NCBI GenBank assembly: GCA_022184915.1
Contig: JAGTJU010000001.1
Location: forward strand, 558,001-622,000
Source of the DNA: Myxococcales bacterium
GTDB lineage: Bacteria > Myxococcota_A > Polyangia > Fen-1088
Reading direction: 5' to 3'
Length of the DNA: 64,000 bases
Position numbers and translations under genes: made by a program. Every line of letters starts with the position of its first letter. Within the stretch, counting starts at the first letter, position 1. Positions 24,456 through 33,570 of this stretch are shown piece after piece. The notes beneath the pieces are model-generated. The model saw only the letters and a program-made list of their open reading frames with translations. It was not told where the DNA came from and ran no database searches.

Positions 24456-26993
24456 ATGCTGTCACTCAAGGTATCTCGTCACTCCTCTCTGTTCGTGGGT
24501 GTTCTTGCGGCGCTCATGGCGGTTTCCTGTACTGAACAGAGAACCGCGCCCAACGTCGAGGGCATGGGCGGCACAGCCGGCCTCGAGGGCATGGGCGGCA
24601 CCGGCGGGGGCCCGGAGGCCGACGCGGAAGCGCCGCTTGGAGGTGAAAGTGGAGAAGACGCAGGGCTTCCTTTGGACCCCGATGCAGGCACGGAAGAGAC
24701 ATGTGTTCTCACGGAGAAAAAGTGCCAGGACGACAAGGTCTTGGAGTGCCAATCCGCCGGGTGGGTCGAGGTAGACACCTGCGACCGCATCTGCGAGGGC
24801 GGGATCTGCACAGGTGAGTGCAAACCAAACGTAGAGAAGAAATGTTCAGCCGACGGAAAGGGCCTTCAAACCTGCTCTGCGGATGGAAAGGCCTTTCTTC
24901 CCCCGGAGCCGTGCGAAGGTCACTGCCTTGGGAATGCCTGCGTCGCCTGCAAGCCGAACTCACCGAAGTGCAACGGAAATCAGCCCCAGGTCTGTAGTGC
25001 CGCTGGTCAATGGGAAAACGCGGGCAGTGCCTGCGAGACGGGCTGCAACGCACAGAACGGCTTGTGCTTCGGCTGCCCCGAAACGGGGAAGAAGACCTGT
25101 ACGGGCAAGCGCCTGATGGTCTGCTCTGCGAACAAAGAATGGGTCGAAGAAAAGACCTGCGCCGCTGGTGAAGGGTGTGTTCAGGATAAGTGCACGCCTT
25201 GTGAACCAGGGGTCTCGCAGCCGAAGTGTCAGAGCGACAAGGTGTTGGAGTGCGGCGCCGATGGCCAGTGGAAGGAAAAGCAAAACTGCACGAACTTGAA
25301 GGTGTCCTGCCACGCCGGAGAGTGTGGCAATTGCAAGGTGGGCGACCGATCGTGCTCGGGGAAGGTGCCCCAGCTTTGCGGATCCGACGCCCAGTGGAAA
25401 GCCGAGCCGGCCTGTCCCGTGTTCTGCAGCAACAAGGACGGCAAGTGCCACGACTGCGTTCCGGACGCGGCTGGGACGGCACCGAAGTGCGATCCCACGG
25501 GTAAGTTTCTGCGTAGCTGCAATGATTCGGGTGACTTCGTGAGCGGGATGACCTGCTCAGCCAAGGGCTGTGTGGTGGGCCGTACGAAGTGCAGCGACTG
25601 CACCCCAAACACGGATACCCAGTGCGTGCCTATCTCTGGGGGGGCGCGGGGCGAAACGTGCAACGCTTCAGGTGAGTGGAGCAATCCTCAGATGTGCACG
25701 GGGGGCCAGGGCTGTATCGCAGGCACTTGCAAAGCGTGTCAGCCTGGCGTGAGCGCGAACGTCTGCCGCAACAACAAGGTGGAGACTTGTGACTCCACGG
25801 GGGCTTGGGTGGTGTTGGATAATTGCGACACCAAAGGCGTGACGTGCGCCAACGCCACCTGTGGGCAGTGCATGAAAGACGCTACCGGTTGCGATGGAAA
25901 GGTGCCGCAGGTCTGCGGTGCCGACGGGACGTGGGTCAAGAAGCCTGCGTGCTCGATCTACTGCTCACCATCGGACGCAACGTGCGGAGATTGCGTTCCT
26001 ACCTCGACGGCCGTATGCGTGTCTGGAGCACTGAAGACATGCTCGAACGCAGGGAAGTACGTCGCTGTGACTCCCGCATGCGAACACGGATGCCAAGAAG
26101 CAGCGACGAGCTGCTACAAGTGCCCTCTCAATCAGCAGACGTGCAATGCTGCGGGAACCGCTGTTGTGAAGTGCAACGGCAACGACTACAGCACTGTTGT
26201 CCAGAACTGCACCAATTCCACGCCTGCGAATGCGAACACAATCTGCGTCGGTTCCTCCTGCAGTTGGGCCTGCAAAGACGACTTCAAGCAATGCGGAACC
26301 AAGTGCGTGCCGGACGGCGGTTGCTGCGAGAATTCGGACTGTACGGCGGGACCCAATGCCGTTTGCAATCAGACAAAGAATCGTTGTGAGTACGTATATA
26401 GGCTCCCATTCACGACGGCTCAGTCGGGTCGGATGTTACTTGACATACAAGGCGACTATCTGTCCTCAGGCGCGCAACTGGGTTGCGGCGGCAACGACTT
26501 TTTTCCGGGCGTTGCGCGCATGTTCCTTACCTTTGACCTGACACCGATCCCGTCGCAGCGCACTGCGGTAGCTGCAAAGCTTTGGCTCAAGGACATTTAC
26601 CCGTCTATTTACGAAGGATTCGAACAGTTCCTCGGTCCGTTCGTATTTGACTCTCTTTCATTCGGCACTCTTCCTTCGCCCGGGTACTCCGCCTCAGGGT
26701 ACTCCGCCTATGCCCTCCAGCAGACTCCTTACGCTTCTGCTGGATTCAACATAAAAAGTACTTTTCCCGGGTCTCAAATGACGGGGGGACAAACCGTGAC
26801 CTTGACTGTTGACGTCACGGCCGCCGTTGCGGACGACCTCGTGTTCAGGGCGACGAGGTCCAACAAGAGCCAGTTCCGGTGTTCACACGCGGACGAACAA
26901 TTAGGCGAGAATTCGGGAGGAGATGGCATTAGTTTCGGCGCGGAGGTCGACCCTAGCCAAGCGCTTCTGGAAGTCACTGTTGTTCCCTACTGA
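24456..26993 (+). CDS. lipoprotein with twelve six-cysteine modules
   Basis: This 845-aa protein has a lipobox, LMAVSC, and GAAGG 9 nt before the ATG. After a short Gly/Asp-rich tether, about 81 cysteines are laid out in twelve modules of about 41 residues each. The module pattern is roughly C-x(6-9)-C-x(7-8)-C-x(10-12)-C-x(3-6)-C-x(4-6)-C, and each has a central aromatic turn such as GQW or GAW. Examples begin CQSDKVLEC and CNGNQPQVC. The last about 200 residues (from RLPFTTAQSGRML) form a cysteine-poor beta domain with less GC-rich codons. All cysteines would be disulphide-bonded in the periplasm or outside. The spacing differs from the usual myxobacterial disulphide repeat built on CDDGN. 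The role is probably adhesion or binding, but this is not shown. Confidence 0.75.
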   Translation: MLSLKVSRHSSLFVGVLAALMAVSCTEQRTAPNVEGMGGTAGLEGMGGTGGGPEADAEAPLGGESGEDAGLPLDPDAGTEETCVLTEKKCQDDKVLECQSAGWVEVDTCDRICEGGICTGECKPNVEKKCSADGKGLQTCSADGKAFLPPEPCEGHCLGNACVACKPNSPKCNGNQPQVCSAAGQWENAGSACETGCNAQNGLCFGCPETGKKTCTGKRLMVCSANKEWVEEKTCAAGEGCVQDKCTPCEPGVSQPKCQSDKVLECGADGQWKEKQNCTNLKVSCHAGECGNCKVGDRSCSGKVPQLCGSDAQWKAEPACPVFCSNKDGKCHDCVPDAAGTAPKCDPTGKFLRSCNDSGDFVSGMTCSAKGCVVGRTKCSDCTPNTDTQCVPISGGARGETCNASGEWSNPQMCTGGQGCIAGTCKACQPGVSANVCRNNKVETCDSTGAWVVLDNCDTKGVTCANATCGQCMKDATGCDGKVPQVCGADGTWVKKPACSIYCSPSDATCGDCVPTSTAVCVSGALKTCSNAGKYVAVTPACEHGCQEAATSCYKCPLNQQTCNAAGTAVVKCNGNDYSTVVQNCTNSTPANANTICVGSSCSWACKDDFKQCGTKCVPDGGCCENSDCTAGPNAVCNQTKNRCEYVYRLPFTTAQSGRMLLDIQGDYLSSGAQLGCGGNDFFPGVARMFLTFDLTPIPSQRTAVAAKLWLKDIYPSIYEGFEQFLGPFVFDSLSFGTLPSPGYSASGYSAYALQQTPYASAGFNIKSTFPGSQMTGGQTVTLTVDVTAAVADDLVFRATRSNKSQFRCSHADEQLGENSGGDGISFGAEVDPSQALLEVTVVPY

Positions 26994-27314
26994 GGCGGTC
27001 AGACAGGAGTCTCTTCCGCGGAGGACTTCGCCGCCTACCGCTTGCCCAGACCGTTCATGGGCACCAGGGGCGCCTCTCCGGACCGCCACTCCTGGGACGA
27101 GTCACACCCCGGATAGCTGCCGGCAGTGGCGTGGTCATCGAGCAACTGACGAACGTCAACTGCAGAGTATCCCTTTCGCGCTGATACTCCTGTTAATACC
27201 TGACGCATGATCATTGCGTGGGGTACTGGCGGGCTCTGGGCTGTAGTCCATCCCCACACATAGGCTCTATGCGTCACGGCTTCGGCCCAGCGCCTAGAAC
27301 AGCGCGAGAGCGGA
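26994..27314. other. 321-bp intergenic region, nothing convincing
   Basis: No gene is supported here. A short minus-strand reading frame crosses it but lacks a start, a ribosome binding site and any family resemblance. The stretch presumably carries the promoter of the DUF1592 operon, but no clear -35/-10 pair is visible. Confidence 0.4.
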
Positions 27315-29045
27315 ATGCAAACAGTAAGTTCGTTTACATCCACCGTGAAGCTGGCTATCGCCATGTCCTTCTTCTTCGGAGCCTGTTCGGGCTCCATCTC
27401 GGGCGACGCCCCCTCGGCCCGGCAAGAGGACGATGGCGACGCCCCGTCGGATGACACCCCCGACAGCCCGTCCTCGCCCCCAAACACCGGCGGTGGCACC
27501 GGCGGCGGCTCCCAGGAGCCTCTGCATCCCACGGAGGCGGAGGCCCTTTGTGCGGCGAGTGGCCCCGCCGTTGGGCGCGCCAAGGTGCGGCGCTTGACCA
27601 CGCTCCAGTACGCGAACACCGTGCGCGACCTGCTCAAGGCCAGCACCGTGCCCACATCTTCGTTCCTTCCCGACACCAAGGAAGGACCCTTCGATACCAA
27701 TACCTCCGTGCCCGCTACGGAGCTTGCGATCGAAAAGTATGAGCAAGCGGCGGCAACCCTGGCTTCGTCAACGAACCTCGACGCCATCCTGCCCTGCAAA
27801 GCCGCCAGCGGAAACGATGCCTGCGCAAACGATTTCATCGATCGCTTTGGCTTGCGAGCCTACCGTCGCCCCTTGTCGTCCGACGAACAGGCCTCGCTTC
27901 GCAAGCTCTACAACCTTGGCAAGTCGGACAGCTTCGAGACGGGCGTGCGCCTGGTCATCGAAGGCGTTTTGCAAAGCCCCAACTTTCTCTATCTCTTCGA
28001 GTACCCGCCGACCAACGAAGACAGCAAGGTCCTCGAGCCCTACGAAACGGCGACGCGGCTCTCGTATTTGTTCTGGAACACCATGCCGGACGACGAGCTG
28101 TTCACTGCAGCCAAGGATGGCAAGCTCTCGAGCAAAGAGCAGCTCGTGGCACAAGCGGAAAGGTTGCTATCGAACGACCGCGCCAAGGCCACGCTCGACG
28201 CCTTCCACACCCAGTGGATGGGCATCGACAAGCTCGAGCAGATCGAAAAAGACCCCGCCAAGTACCCCCAATACGGACCTGCTCTCATCAAGGCGATGCG
28301 TACCGAGACCGAGAGCTTCGCGCGGAAAGTGATCCTCGAGGGCGACGCCACCGTGCAGACTCTGCTCACGGCGAACTGGTCCGCTCCTGACGACGACGCC
28401 GTGCTTGCGATCTACGGAGCCAAGCGGGGCGACCTCGCCAACGGACGACTCGCGCTTGATTCGTCCCGCCGCGCTGGTCTCCTGACCCAGCCCGCCGTTC
28501 TCTCGCGTTGGGCAAGCGAGCACGCTTCTGCCGTTTACCGCGGCATCCTGGTTCGCGAGAACATTCTCTGCGACGAGCTGGGCGCGCCTCCCGAGGCCGT
28601 CAGTTTCGAGCTGCCGCCCAACGCCGACCAGCTTTCGGCGCAGGAGATCCTGCGGGAGCATCAGAACAACGTTGCTTGCAACGCCTGCCATCGTCTCATG
28701 GAGAACATCGGCTTCGGACTCGAGAACTTCGACCTCGTCGGGACATACCGGACCAAGGTGGGCAATCTAGGCATCGACGCCTCCGGTGAGCTGGTGGAGA
28801 CCGATGTCGATGGCAAGTTCTCGGGCCCGAGAGAACTCGCCGACAAACTTGCACAAAGCGAACAGGTCAAGTCGTGCGTGGCGGTGCAGTGGTTCCGCTA
28901 CGCCCTTGGTCGCAGCCCCACCGACGCGGACGCCTGCTCGGTGGCAGCCATCAACAAGGCCGCACGCGAATCGGGCGGGAACATTCGCGACATGCTCGTG
29001 TCCCTGGTTGCCACGGACGCCTTCCGGCTCATTCACGCGGAGTAA
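27315..29045 (+). CDS. DUF1592/DUF1588-domain exported protein
   Basis: This 576-aa protein has a signal segment and a lipobox, FFFGAC, followed by an Asp/Ser/Pro linker. The domains follow the standard order: DUF1587 (about residue 93, VRRLTTLQYANTVRDLL), DUF1595 (about 175-225, DRFGLRAYRRPLS), DUF1592 (about 230-345), DUF1588 with CNACHRLMENIGFGLENFD at about 455, and DUF1585 to the end (CVAVQWFRYALGR). The CxxCH in DUF1588 could bind haem. The family is common in Planctomycetes and Myxococcota and has no proven activity. It overlaps the downstream DUF1552 gene by 1 bp (TAATG), the usual partner arrangement. Confidence 0.9.
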   Translation: MQTVSSFTSTVKLAIAMSFFFGACSGSISGDAPSARQEDDGDAPSDDTPDSPSSPPNTGGGTGGGSQEPLHPTEAEALCAASGPAVGRAKVRRLTTLQYANTVRDLLKASTVPTSSFLPDTKEGPFDTNTSVPATELAIEKYEQAAATLASSTNLDAILPCKAASGNDACANDFIDRFGLRAYRRPLSSDEQASLRKLYNLGKSDSFETGVRLVIEGVLQSPNFLYLFEYPPTNEDSKVLEPYETATRLSYLFWNTMPDDELFTAAKDGKLSSKEQLVAQAERLLSNDRAKATLDAFHTQWMGIDKLEQIEKDPAKYPQYGPALIKAMRTETESFARKVILEGDATVQTLLTANWSAPDDDAVLAIYGAKRGDLANGRLALDSSRRAGLLTQPAVLSRWASEHASAVYRGILVRENILCDELGAPPEAVSFELPPNADQLSAQEILREHQNNVACNACHRLMENIGFGLENFDLVGTYRTKVGNLGIDASGELVETDVDGKFSGPRELADKLAQSEQVKSCVAVQWFRYALGRSPTDADACSVAAINKAARESGGNIRDMLVSLVATDAFRLIHAE

Positions 29046-30424
29046 TGACGATGACGAACCCCTCATTTGGTCGACGGGGCCTGCTCGGATTGGGCTTGGC
29101 CGGTGGCGTGGCCGGCGGGCTGAGCACTTTGATTCCTCGCGCGGCGCGTGCCGCGAATGACCCCAAGCGGCTGCTGGTGATCTTCACGAGCATGGGCTGG
29201 CTGGAAGAGTATTTTTGGCCAGAGAGACGCTCCGACACAGATTTCGGCTTCGGCAGCAACCACGCAAACGCGTCGTGGGCGCCCTTCAAGAACCAGCTCA
29301 TCTTCCCCGACGGGCTCAACGTCTACGGCATGCACTACTCGATGAACCAGCCGGACAACGAGCACGGCAAGGGCATCAAGATGATCTTCACCGGGGCCAA
29401 GACGAACAACGATTCGTTGTTCACCGCCCAGGGACCCTCGATCGACCACGTCGTTGCTGAGAAGATCAGCGCCGGCACACGCTTTCGCAACATCGTGCTG
29501 GGGGTTGCCACGAACTCTGGCAAGCACAGCAACGCGTTCTGGGCCGGAAATGGCAAACCGGTACAGGCCGAACAGGACCCTGGGGCTGCCTTCAATCGGC
29601 TGTTCGCCAACTTCAACGGCGGGGGCAGCGCCCCCGCACCAGACACCGCCAAGCTCGAACAGCTTCGCCTGCGCAAGCAAAGCGTGATCGACATGGTGCG
29701 CGCCGACCTGAACCGGGCACGCGCCAAGCTGGGCGCGTCCCAGATCGACAAGATCGATGCCCATCTCGATGCCGTGCGATCGCTCGAGACGCGCGTGGGC
29801 GGCGACGTCGCCGTGGGGGGAGGTGCCGGCTGTAAGAAGCCCGCAACGCCGAATACGTCCGATAAAGCGGGCCAGATCCGCGCCCAGATGGACACGATCG
29901 TGGCAGCGTTCGCGTGCGACTTGACGAGGGTGGCAGGACTTCAGATCGGGCACGCCGATGGCGGTCCGGTTCCCGAGGCCGATCGTCACAACATTGCCCA
30001 TTCCACGGGAGGCGGCAGCAAGTCCGCGGCCGAGACCTACCGCAAACAAGACGCATGGAATGCGGGGCACATGCTTCACCTCTTCCAGGCCATGTCGGCC
30101 GTGAAGGAAAACAACGGGTCGTTGCTCGACAACACGCTGATCCTTTTCGGTACCGATACACAAGGCTGGATGCGGGGCGGAGGCGGGGTGCATGCATCGG
30201 TGCGCACGCCGATGTTCATGGTGGGCGGTGGCAACTTTGCTTTCAAAACCGGACGTCACCTCGTGGTGAACACCGGTTGGAAGGCGAATGACAAAAACGG
30301 CTCGAACGACAAGACCATCCCCTCGCACCACCGCGTGCTCGTGGCGATCGCTCAGAAGTTCGGGGTCGATGGGAACACCTTCGGGAACCTCGATCCGGGC
30401 ACCGGCCCGCTTGCTGGGCTTTGA
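29045..30424 (+). CDS. DUF1552-domain protein with Tat-type signal
   Basis: This 459-aa protein has an N-terminal twin-arginine-like signal (GRRGLLGLGLAGGVAGG), so it is probably exported folded. DUF1552 hallmarks include LVIFTSMGWLEEYFWPE, HGKGIKMIFTGAKTN, RVAGLQIGHADGG and TLILFGTDTQGW. It starts on the stop codon of the DUF1592 gene, so the two are translated together and probably act together. The biochemical function of the pair is not established; the family is related in layout to sulfatase-like DUF1501 proteins. A second copy of the pair lies at 50.6-53.8 kb. Confidence 0.9.
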   Translation: MTMTNPSFGRRGLLGLGLAGGVAGGLSTLIPRAARAANDPKRLLVIFTSMGWLEEYFWPERRSDTDFGFGSNHANASWAPFKNQLIFPDGLNVYGMHYSMNQPDNEHGKGIKMIFTGAKTNNDSLFTAQGPSIDHVVAEKISAGTRFRNIVLGVATNSGKHSNAFWAGNGKPVQAEQDPGAAFNRLFANFNGGGSAPAPDTAKLEQLRLRKQSVIDMVRADLNRARAKLGASQIDKIDAHLDAVRSLETRVGGDVAVGGGAGCKKPATPNTSDKAGQIRAQMDTIVAAFACDLTRVAGLQIGHADGGPVPEADRHNIAHSTGGGSKSAAETYRKQDAWNAGHMLHLFQAMSAVKENNGSLLDNTLILFGTDTQGWMRGGGGVHASVRTPMFMVGGGNFAFKTGRHLVVNTGWKANDKNGSNDKTIPSHHRVLVAIAQKFGVDGNTFGNLDPGTGPLAGL

Positions 30425-30426
30425 GT

Positions 30427-31349
30427 GTGAGGACGGGATCTGGAGCGGGGCGCGTCCTCGTCCTCATGTGGGGCGGGCTTGCGCTTTCTGGGATGGCTCT
30501 CGTGGCCTGCGCCGGCGCCATCAGCGACTCGGACGAAGTGTCAGCAGACGACGACGAGCCGAACCCGGGTGAAGCAGGCTCGGGTGGGCCCGCTTCCGAG
30601 GGCGGACGCGCAGGGCAGTCCGGGTCCGGCGGTACCGGTGGCGTGTTCGTGCCTGCGCCCTTGGGGGGCAGCGGTGGTGGGTCCAATCCAACGCACAGGG
30701 AGGCCCGGCATGGCGGGAGCCGGCGGAGGTGGTGTCGTTGCCATGGGCGGGCAAGGCGGAGCACCCAGCGGGGGCGCCACCCAACCTCCGCCGCCGACGC
30801 GGCCCCCGCCTTCGGGCGCGCAAGAGGAAGCGGGCGGTCATCGCGGTGGGTTACGGCGGCTTGCGCATGTTCTCCACGGATGGCGGCCGGACCTGGGGCA
30901 AGCGCGTGGTGCTCGACCCCGACGGTGGCGACGACCGAAACCTGCTGCGCGGGGCAGGGTACGGCGATGGCGTGTGGGTCGCCGTGGGCTGGAAGATCTT
31001 TACGAGTGAAGACGGAAAGACGTGGACCGAGATCCACGACGACGTGGTCCCTGGCAGCTGGTACGACTGCGTGAACTACAAGGATGGAAAGTTCATCGTG
31101 CAGCGGATTCGCGATGGTTACAGTGACCATCTGGTCTCAACGGACCGAGGAAAGACCTGGCAAAAGGGTACCGGCTCTGCGCGCTGCGAGGGCCTTGCCA
31201 AGGGTGACGCGAAGCCCGTCTTCAAAACCGACGCCGGCTCGCTGAGCACCGGCTGGAGGGGCAAGATCACCTTGGATGACAAGACCATCTACACCGACTC
31301 CTGCTGCCACGTTCGCAACTTCGAGCAAGGCTTCCTGCCGGCGGATTGA
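30427..31349 (+). pseudogene. BNR/Ycf48-like lipoprotein broken by two frameshifts
   Basis: The gene runs through three frames. The first gives a lipobox (GMALVACAG) and a Gly/Ser tether up to GGSGGGSNPT. The second continues the tether (GMAGAGGGGVVAMGGQGG, TRPPPSGAQ). The third holds the catalytic-size domain (KRAVIAVGYGGLRMFSTDGG to NFEQGFLPAD), with Asp-box/BNR-like repeats such as STDGGRTW, TSEDGKTW and STDRGKTW. The span is 307 codons plus two bases, which fits one extra base near 30698-30706 (GGG or CCC) and another in CCCCC at 30803-30807. It follows the DUF1552 stop directly and probably belongs to that operon. It is either a decayed gene or two assembly errors in low-complexity GC sequence. 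Confidence 0.72.
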
Positions 31350-31645
31350 GCTGCGGCGCCCAGGGGGGCCAGTGTCCACGGACAACTAGGACCGCCTAGG
31401 CACGATCCTCGACTCAGCCGCGAAATGTCGCAGGTTCCCACGGTCGCTGAAAAGCGCATGGCTCTTGCGGGACAAAACGCAATCTCACTGACGTAGGTGG
31501 AGTTTTTGTCAGGGCAAGAGTCCGCAGGGCCCCCCCCTCCCAAGCGCGTAAAGCACACGAGGCTGGGGCTCCCGCCGAGTCCCTTCGCAACCAGGTTGGT
31601 ACCCATCCACACCGTATCGAACGCGTTCCCGCCTGCGGCGACGTA
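31350..31645. other. intergenic region left of the tRNA-Ala island
   Basis: No gene is supported. Codon statistics in all frames look non-coding, and no hairpin with a T-tract is seen after the broken BNR gene. This is inferred to be ancestral chromosomal sequence next to the island boundary. Confidence 0.35.
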
Positions 31646-31685
31646 GAGCTGAGGAGGAGTCGAACTCCTGACCCTCCGGAGTGCG
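31646..31685 (-). repeat. partial copy of the tRNA-Ala 3' half (att-type direct repeat)
   Basis: This 40-bp stretch matches 35932-35969 inside tRNA-Ala at 37 positions, with two single-base insertions. It runs from the CGC anticodon into the acceptor stem and has the same orientation as the complete tRNA. It lacks the 5' half and cannot fold as a tRNA. A tRNA 3'-end duplicate that starts in the anticodon loop is what tyrosine-recombinase integration leaves at the far end of an island. Confidence 0.8.
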
Positions 31686-32082
31686 TTTCTCAGGTCGGCC
31701 TATTACCCCTATTCTGCGCATTTACGCACACGGCGCATCTCACAAAGCTCGGCCAGTCGCATGAATCGCACCCAGATCTGCGCCGGATCTGCACCACCCC
31801 CCGCCGGGAGCTGGTTTCTCCTACTCTGGGGACAGCCCACAGGGAGAAATGTAAGTCGCCTCACGATAATACAGGTAAATTGTGTCGCACGGTTCCGCCT
31901 CATTTGGTGCATTAGAATCTGGCGCGCTGCCGTGCTCAAGAGGGGGCCGGTGCTTGACTCGGCGGCTGCTCCTGTGTGGGTGTTCAGTTGCCGCGTAGAA
32001 CCGCCGATGTACAGTTGAAGAGCCTTGAGCCACTCGAAATTCGATTTCCGTCGTCGAGAAAACGGTACGCCGGGGATTCGTG

Positions 32083-32803
32083 ATGCCGCCATCTAGCGAC
32101 TGGAAACTGGAGCACCTGCGTGTAACTTTCTTCCGAAGGCCGGCTCCTTTGCAGCCCCTGCTCGAGGTCTTTTGTAAGCAGACTCCGGATTCTAAGGTCG
32201 AACAGCGACAGACGCTTGTAGAGGAAGGCCCCTACCACGAGGGGCTCCTGCGTTGTGGGCAAAGTCCCGACCGGGTGGATCTCGTTTACCAGCCCGCGAA
32301 CGACGCTACTTGGCCTCGCGTGCTCGGCGGAGTGGACCACCTATCGGGCACCTTTACTCAGCAAGCAAAAGCCTTTAGCCGAAATCTCCCGTTTCAGGCG
32401 TTCAGGGTGGCGCTCGGAGCTGTCTTTCTCCTACCCTTGGAGTCGAGGGGATGCTGGGTATGGATACGTAGCGAGGAAGCTCGAACTCAAACTGAAGCCG
32501 GAGGCCAGCGACTTCGTATTTCAGGTAAACTATCCAGTGGCATCAGCCTCTACGGCAGGAGTTCACCTCAACCGAATACAGAGGTGGTCGGTTGCGAAGT
32601 ATCAAGAGGCGATTCTCGTACCCTCGAATCAAGGGTCGCTCGCACCGGCGAGTGTGGAAACCCATTTCGCCTGTCGTCTTGAGCTTGACCTCAGCTCCCC
32701 CACGGACTACGGGCTGGTCAGCAATCCGGACATCCCAGCCCTATTTGACGAGTTCGTGAAAATCGCTGAGGATTTGACTCCGGCAGGTGGATTAAATGAT
32801 TGA
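32083..32803 (+). pseudogene. accessory protein of unknown function, one frameshift
   Basis: From ATG 32083 the first frame gives MPPSSDWKLEHLRVTFF, DRVDLVYQPAND and FRVALGAVFLLPLES. The next frame continues with DAGYGYVARKLELKLKPEAS, HLNRIQRWSVAKYQE and CRLELDLSSPTDYG. The span is 240 codons plus one base, so an extra G in GGGG at 32447-32450 would restore a protein of about 239 aa. The order of motifs (W-x-L-x-x-L-R near the start, R-V/I-D, an LNR-x-x-x-WS motif, then RLELD) matches a family of sporadically distributed accessory proteins resembling TIGR04255; I do not know their function. It lies just inside the tRNA-Ala island. Confidence 0.6.
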
Positions 32804-33091
32804 AGTCGGCTGCAACTCTACGGGTTCTCCGCGTGTCGTGAAGGGTCTCCTGTTGGCTTCTCTCTACGTGACCCAGCCAATTACCTCGGTCGTCGGGCCA
32901 GCTACGACGAAAGGGTATGGAAAGAGCTCACGGAGGTTACGTCGCCACCTTGTGAGTTAGATCCGGAGGCTACGCCGCAGTCCACAGAGAGCGAGAAGTC
33001 CTACGCCCCTATCGGGGCCCGTTGTGAGGGTGCCCTTGCCCCCCGTGGCAACAATACCCGAGACGCCAGATTGACAAGAACTGAAGTACAT
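32804..33091 (+). other. possible partner-gene remnant cut by the IS element
   Basis: The frame continuous with the previous gene stays open for more than 300 nt after its stop. It has a protein-like composition: PVGFSLRDPANYLGRRASYD, VWKELTEVTSPPCELDPEA. It runs into the IS3 element, where it ends. No start codon is in frame, though ATG 32796 in a neighbouring frame overlaps the upstream stop, so another frameshift near 32810 is possible. It is offered as a broken second gene of a pair, with low certainty. Confidence 0.25.
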
Positions 33092-33117
33092 TGTGGGGCG
33101 AGAGTGGTCAAGAAGAA

Positions 33118-33570
33118 GTGCCAAAACCAGTAAGCATCGACAACGAAGTGATCGCGCTGCCGGAGAACGACGGGCCGCAGCGGCGAAAGTTCAGCGCGGG
33201 GGAGAAGCTCCGGATCTTGAGAGAAGCCGACGCATGCACCGAGCGCGGTGACGTGGGGAAGCTACTGCGGAAGGAAGGCATCTACGCGTCGCAGCTTGCG
33301 AGCTGGCGGCTGCGCCTCGAGGCGGAGGGGGCCAAGGGTCTGAAAGGAAAGAAGGTCGGGCGTAAGCCGATCAGGGACGCAAAGGATCGGCGGATCTCCG
33401 AGCTGGAGAAGCGCAATGCAAAGCTGGAAGACAAGCTTCGCATCTCGGAGGCGCTGTTGGAGCTTTCGGGAAAAGCGCACGAGATTCTCGGGATAGCGCT
33501 GCCGAGGATCGAAGAAGCACAGGACAGCTCCTTGAGCTCGTCCAACAGCGCCCGCCGGAGGTCTCGATGA
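33118..33570 (+). CDS. IS3-family transposase OrfA (HTH protein)
   Basis: This 150-aa protein has an HTH_Tnp_1-type N-terminal domain (RRKFSAGEKLRILREADACT, YASQLASWRLRLE). A basic, coiled-coil-rich C-terminal half follows (RRISELEKRNAKLEDKLRIS). It binds the element ends and pairs with OrfB. GTG 33118 is chosen because AAGAAG precedes it. The stop overlaps the OrfB ATG by 4 bp. OrfB is in the -1 frame, as in other IS3 elements, but here it has its own start. Confidence 0.88.
   Translation: MPKPVSIDNEVIALPENDGPQRRKFSAGEKLRILREADACTERGDVGKLLRKEGIYASQLASWRLRLEAEGAKGLKGKKVGRKPIRDAKDRRISELEKRNAKLEDKLRISEALLELSGKAHEILGIALPRIEEAQDSSLSSSNSARRRSR

Noticed and set aside
27035-27838. Minus-strand frame across the DUF1592 upstream region
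   Set aside because: Most of it is antisense to the DUF1592 gene. The part in the intergenic gap has no start or family match.
30729-31349. Stand-alone protein starting at 30729
   Set aside because: The first 35 codons are basic, low-complexity sequence from the wrong frame. The BNR domain belongs to the lipoprotein that starts at 30427.
31646-31685. A second functional tRNA
   Set aside because: Only the 3' half is present and two insertions disrupt the T-arm, so it cannot fold as a tRNA.
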